Assembly: GCA_046565865.1 (NCBI GenBank)
Contig: JBKHXU010000135.1
Span: forward strand, 1-13,924
Length of the DNA: 13,924 nt
Reading direction: 5' to 3'
Origin: JBKHXU01 sp046565865
GTDB lineage: Bacteria > Pseudomonadota > Gammaproteobacteria > Acidiferrobacterales > Sulfurifustaceae
This document shows positions 11,961 through 13,924 of the stretch, piece by piece. How positions within the stretch are numbered: position 1 is the stretch's first letter; each line of letters opens with the position of its first letter. The position numbers and the translations under genes were made by a program. The notes under the pieces are model-generated. The model saw nothing but the letters and a program-made list of their open reading frames with translations, was not told the origin of the DNA and did not search any database.

Positions 11961-12797
11961 TCATACGCCGTGCATGAGCTGAGCAAAGACGCGCTGTATC
12001 GCGCGCACGCGGGCAAGGTAAGCGGCGACATCGTGATCGCCACAACGAAGTTTCGGCGGCAGCCGAAACCCCCGCGCGGCGTGCGCATTGCCGGCGCCGG
12101 CGCCGCACAAGTGAATGATCGCGGCGAGCTCCTGCTTTTGTGCCAGTGTAGCGGCAGTGATCCCGCGCCGCGCCAAGATGACATCGATATTGCGGCCGAG
12201 CCACGCCGATGTCATTTCCACCGCATGCGTTGGGATGACGCGAAAGTACAAACTGTTGAACCAGCAGGAACGCCAGGCGTGCCATGGCCCGTCTTCGACG
12301 ACGGTATGGTTGTGGATGCAGTAGCGCTTGGCCTCCACGAACGTGCCGTCCGTGATCTGATACATCCCGACCGCACTCGACGCCGGCCGATACACCTCGA
12401 ACGGATCGAGCGTCGCTTCCCAGCGCCAGTATGTTCGCGCCACCGGATTGCCGGAACCCTCCACTTGCGCCAGCGCCGCCAAAAAATCGGGCGTCATCAC
12501 CGCAGTCGCGTGCGCGCGAAAGATGGGCTCGTACTGCCGCCAGGTCTCGACCGGCGTTTTCATAAGCACGCCGCTCACCGGAAAGAACAGCTCGGCCGGT
12601 TTGCGCACGACTTGGTACACCCAATTGACCGCTAACCAGACCAGCACCAGCGCAACTAACCCGACGATAATCTGGTGTGTGACCGGCACGCCACGCACCG
12701 CGCGCCACCATCGCCGGCGCGTACGCTTGCTCGGCCGCATCGCCGACCAGCGCCAGCCGCGGCGCTTGCGTCGTTGGGCTCGTCCGATGCGCGCCAT
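11961..12797 (-). CDS. Membrane-anchored lytic transglycosylase-like (SLT domain) protein
   Basis: A 278-residue protein predicted to cleave peptidoglycan glycan strands on the periplasmic face. The N terminus is strongly basic (Arg/Lys/Trp-rich, 1-36) and is followed by one membrane helix (about 42-63), giving an inside-to-outside anchor rather than a cleaved signal. The SLT-like domain spans about 90-275: FLAALAQVEGSGNPVA (105-120) with the probable catalytic E113, then SSAVGMYQITDGTF (140-153), equivalent to the GxxGLMQ motif. Four cysteines (160, 178, 231, 252) could form periplasmic disulfides. The conserved LMQ is replaced by MYQ, so it is a distinct subgroup. ATG 12797 has no Shine-Dalgarno; ATG 12740 is an in-frame alternative that keeps the anchor. 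It lies upstream of yebC on the same strand, 277 bases away, probably in a separate unit. Confidence 0.85.
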   Translation of the reverse strand: MARIGRAQRRKRRGWRWSAMRPSKRTRRRWWRAVRGVPVTHQIIVGLVALVLVWLAVNWVYQVVRKPAELFFPVSGVLMKTPVETWRQYEPIFRAHATAVMTPDFLAALAQVEGSGNPVARTYWRWEATLDPFEVYRPASSAVGMYQITDGTFVEAKRYCIHNHTVVEDGPWHAWRSCWFNSLYFRVIPTHAVEMTSAWLGRNIDVILARRGITAATLAQKQELAAIIHLCGAGAGNAHAARGFRLPPKLRCGDHDVAAYLARVRAIQRVFAQLMHGV

Positions 12798-12854
12798 TAA
12801 CGATCAGGCAAGGAAACGAGTGAACCCATAGGCGGACCGCCGTGCGGCGGCCAA

Positions 12855-13126
12855 TCAGCCCGACACCGACTCGACCACGATCATTCGTGTCTCGGCGGAT
12901 GCCAAGCGCATTGCCTTCGACACCCGATATTCCTCCGACGCCCACGACGCCTTAGTGCGTTCCACGGTCGTAAACTCGATCACGACGATCCGCTTCGGAT
13001 CCCACCCGGCTCGACCGCCCCGCGCCGAACATTTTCCGCCGTACGGCGGCAACGTTGCCGGTACCAGCATTCCTTGAACCTGGCTGCATCGGTGATGCGG
13101 ACGTCGACAACAACCAGAATGGCCAT
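12855..13126 (-). pseudogene. DUF1330 family gene disrupted by a frameshift
   Basis: Two frames together spell one DUF1330 protein (small alpha/beta-barrel dimer fold, function unknown). Frame one from ATG 13126, with GGAGG 6 bases upstream, reads MAILVVVDVRITDAARFKE and then garbage to a stop at 12980-12982. From 13070 the -1 frame reads MLVPATLPPYGGKC ... GWDPKRIVVIEFTTVERTKA ... SKAMRLASAETRMIVVESVS to the stop at 12855. Loss of one base near 13070 explains the join. In addition, the segment between GGK and WDPKR is about six residues shorter than usual, which suggests a second in-frame loss. The intact start region and conserved core imply recent inactivation, or a sequencing error at the frameshift. 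No slippery heptamer is present at the junction. Confidence 0.75.
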
Positions 13127-13270
13127 GGTGGCCCTCCTTCTCAACCGTTAGCCTTTTGTAAACGCTGCGCAGATCCAAACGGTCTACCGAGCAGCGTCCC
13201 CGGCGGGCAACGAGCTTACTTAAAAATTTACGATTCCGGAACACCAAGGCTGGCGCCATGGCGTATCTTT

Positions 13271-13276
13271 TATAGA
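13271..13276 (+). promoter_or_regulatory. Possible -10 box of the CNB-GGDEF gene
   Basis: TATAGA lies 20 bases before the GTG start at 13297. No -35 is seen at 16-18 bases. The AT-rich stretch around 13217-13235 may contribute upstream contacts. Confidence 0.3.
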
Positions 13277-13296
13277 AGTAATAACAGGAACCGAGC

Positions 13297-13924
13297 GTGA
13301 GTAACTCATCCTCTCCGCCGCCGACGAGTTCAGGCCTATCGCTGGATGGCATCGAAGTGGTCGAGCTGTCCGAGGTTGATCTTGAGTTCGAAAAGCTGTT
13401 CGGGAAGAAAGCGGCACCGGCACTAGAGGTCGATCTCAAACGGACCCACACCGCGCCGGCAACGGCTGACGATTTGCGTGTGGTTGAATTTTTTCGCGGT
13501 GTCGACAGCCGAGACATCGATGCGCTGGTGCCGCGTTGTCAGTCGATCCACACCGTGCCGGGTTACGTGCTGCTGGCGCCAGGCCGCATCAACAGCCGGA
13601 TTTTTTTCGTCATTGACGGGCAACTTCGGGTTTATGCCAAGGCCGGCGACAAGCGGCCCATTGCCATCGCTGACATCGGCCACTCGACCGGTCTGCGCTC
13701 GGCGTTGGTCATGCAGCCGATCAACCATGCGGTGATAGCGACCGAAGTGTCGCACGTTTTGGCGATCGACTATTCGGTGCTTGAGGAATACGTCAAGCGT
13801 TCGCATGTCGTGGCCCGCAACTATGCCGCGCTACTCGAAAGCTATCTCCGGGGCGACAATTGCCTCCACGTCGGCAGCCACGCGTCCGGTGCCGTGACGC
13901 GGCAGAGTCACATCGACGAGCTAA
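13297..13924 (+). CDS. Cyclic-nucleotide-binding-like domain protein, probable diguanylate cyclase (3' truncated by window edge)
   Basis: The frame is open from GTG 13297 (AGGAA 7 bases upstream) to the end of the window, 209 codons. Residues 1-60 are a low-complexity acidic/Pro lead. Residues 62-180 resemble a cyclic-nucleotide-binding (CNB) beta-barrel: HTVPGYVLLAPGRINSRIFF, VIDGQLRVYAK, then IADIGHSTGLRSALVMQPIN and HAVIATEVSHVLAIDYSVLE. The phosphate-binding cassette (usual FGE...RxA) is degenerate, lacking the key Glu and Arg, so cAMP/cGMP binding is doubtful. After NYAALLESYLRG (175-186) the last visible residues are RQSHIDEL and the next codon begins with A, consistent with the DELTGLxNRR start of a GGDEF domain. 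I therefore infer a diguanylate cyclase with a CNB-like sensor, but the catalytic part is outside the window. The gene is divergent from the DUF1330 pseudogene. Confidence 0.72.
   Translation, partial: MSNSSSPPPTSSGLSLDGIEVVELSEVDLEFEKLFGKKAAPALEVDLKRTHTAPATADDLRVVEFFRGVDSRDIDALVPRCQSIHTVPGYVLLAPGRINSRIFFVIDGQLRVYAKAGDKRPIAIADIGHSTGLRSALVMQPINHAVIATEVSHVLAIDYSVLEEYVKRSHVVARNYAALLESYLRGDNCLHVGSHASGAVTRQSHIDEL

Noticed and set aside
11684..12184. N-terminal extension of the yebC frame as a real 400-residue protein
   Set aside because: The family starts at MGAQWK, which has its own SD; the part beyond 11929 overlaps the transglycosylase gene. Only the short zinc-ribbon-like piece was kept as a doubtful remnant.
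11734..12945. 403-residue open frame on the minus strand
   Set aside because: It shadows the transglycosylase-like gene in another frame; its translation is Arg/Ala/Gly-rich with no motifs.
13060..13080. Programmed -1 frameshift in the DUF1330 gene
   Set aside because: No X-XXY-YYZ slippery heptamer at the junction, and the downstream segment is also shortened, which fits decay better.
1..13924. CRISPR array, insertion sequence, phage or toxin-antitoxin system
   Set aside because: No regularly spaced repeats, transposase or integrase motifs, or small paired toxin-antitoxin genes were found on either strand.

Overview
The window is a GC-rich (about 60 %), densely coded piece of bacterial chromosome. 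The protein families point to a gammaproteobacterium, most likely an environmental lineage rather than an enteric: AguA/AguB agmatine catabolism, a DUF3014 protein, the short-N-terminus YebC type, a DedA protein, and PilZ/FHA/GGDEF signalling. I infer this from families and codon style; no taxonomic marker such as rRNA is present. I see no tRNA, rRNA, CRISPR array, insertion sequence or phage gene. Orientation changes every one or two genes, giving many convergent and divergent pairs and few operons.

Layout. 1-2287: agmatine to putrescine. aguA (5' end outside the window) and aguB encode the two-step agmatine deiminase / N-carbamoylputrescine amidase route. They are separated by a small exported-protein gene on the opposite strand that has its own good sigma70-type promoter. 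2330-4224: an RsmB/NOP-family rRNA cytosine methyltransferase faces a DedA membrane protein tail to tail. 4271-5967: a stand-alone GGQ release-factor-like protein with its own intrinsic terminator is divergent from a type I-beta-like DAHP synthase, the shikimate entry enzyme. 6044-6862: a membrane-anchored DUF3014 protein bracketed by an imperfect 23-bp direct repeat.

6863-8786: two gene-poor intergenic stretches surround a glycine-zipper envelope protein. They are followed by an unrecognised small exported protein. 8942-9552: a conserved small protein appears translationally coupled to a 16-codon upstream ORF, and faces a cold-shock protein gene with a strong terminator. 9844-11683: a two-domain FHA protein and a PilZ protein (phospho-peptide and c-di-GMP signalling folds) face a YebC/TACO1-family gene. 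Just upstream of yebC, in the same frame, lies a remnant that looks like a zinc ribbon.

11961-13924: a membrane-anchored lytic transglycosylase-like protein, a frameshifted DUF1330 gene, and the start of a protein with a cyclic-nucleotide-binding-like domain that runs off the window as what looks like a GGDEF domain.

How the genes work together: most are independent housekeeping or envelope functions. Three themes recur: polyamine supply (aguA/aguB), translation quality and ribosome maintenance (rRNA methyltransferase, GGQ rescue factor, YebC, cold-shock protein), and nucleotide/phospho signalling (FHA, PilZ, CNB-GGDEF). I do not see a convincing undescribed multi-gene system. The most promising points are the coupled leader ORF at 8942, the zinc-ribbon remnant before yebC, the repeat bracketing DUF3014, and the divergent DAHP synthase.
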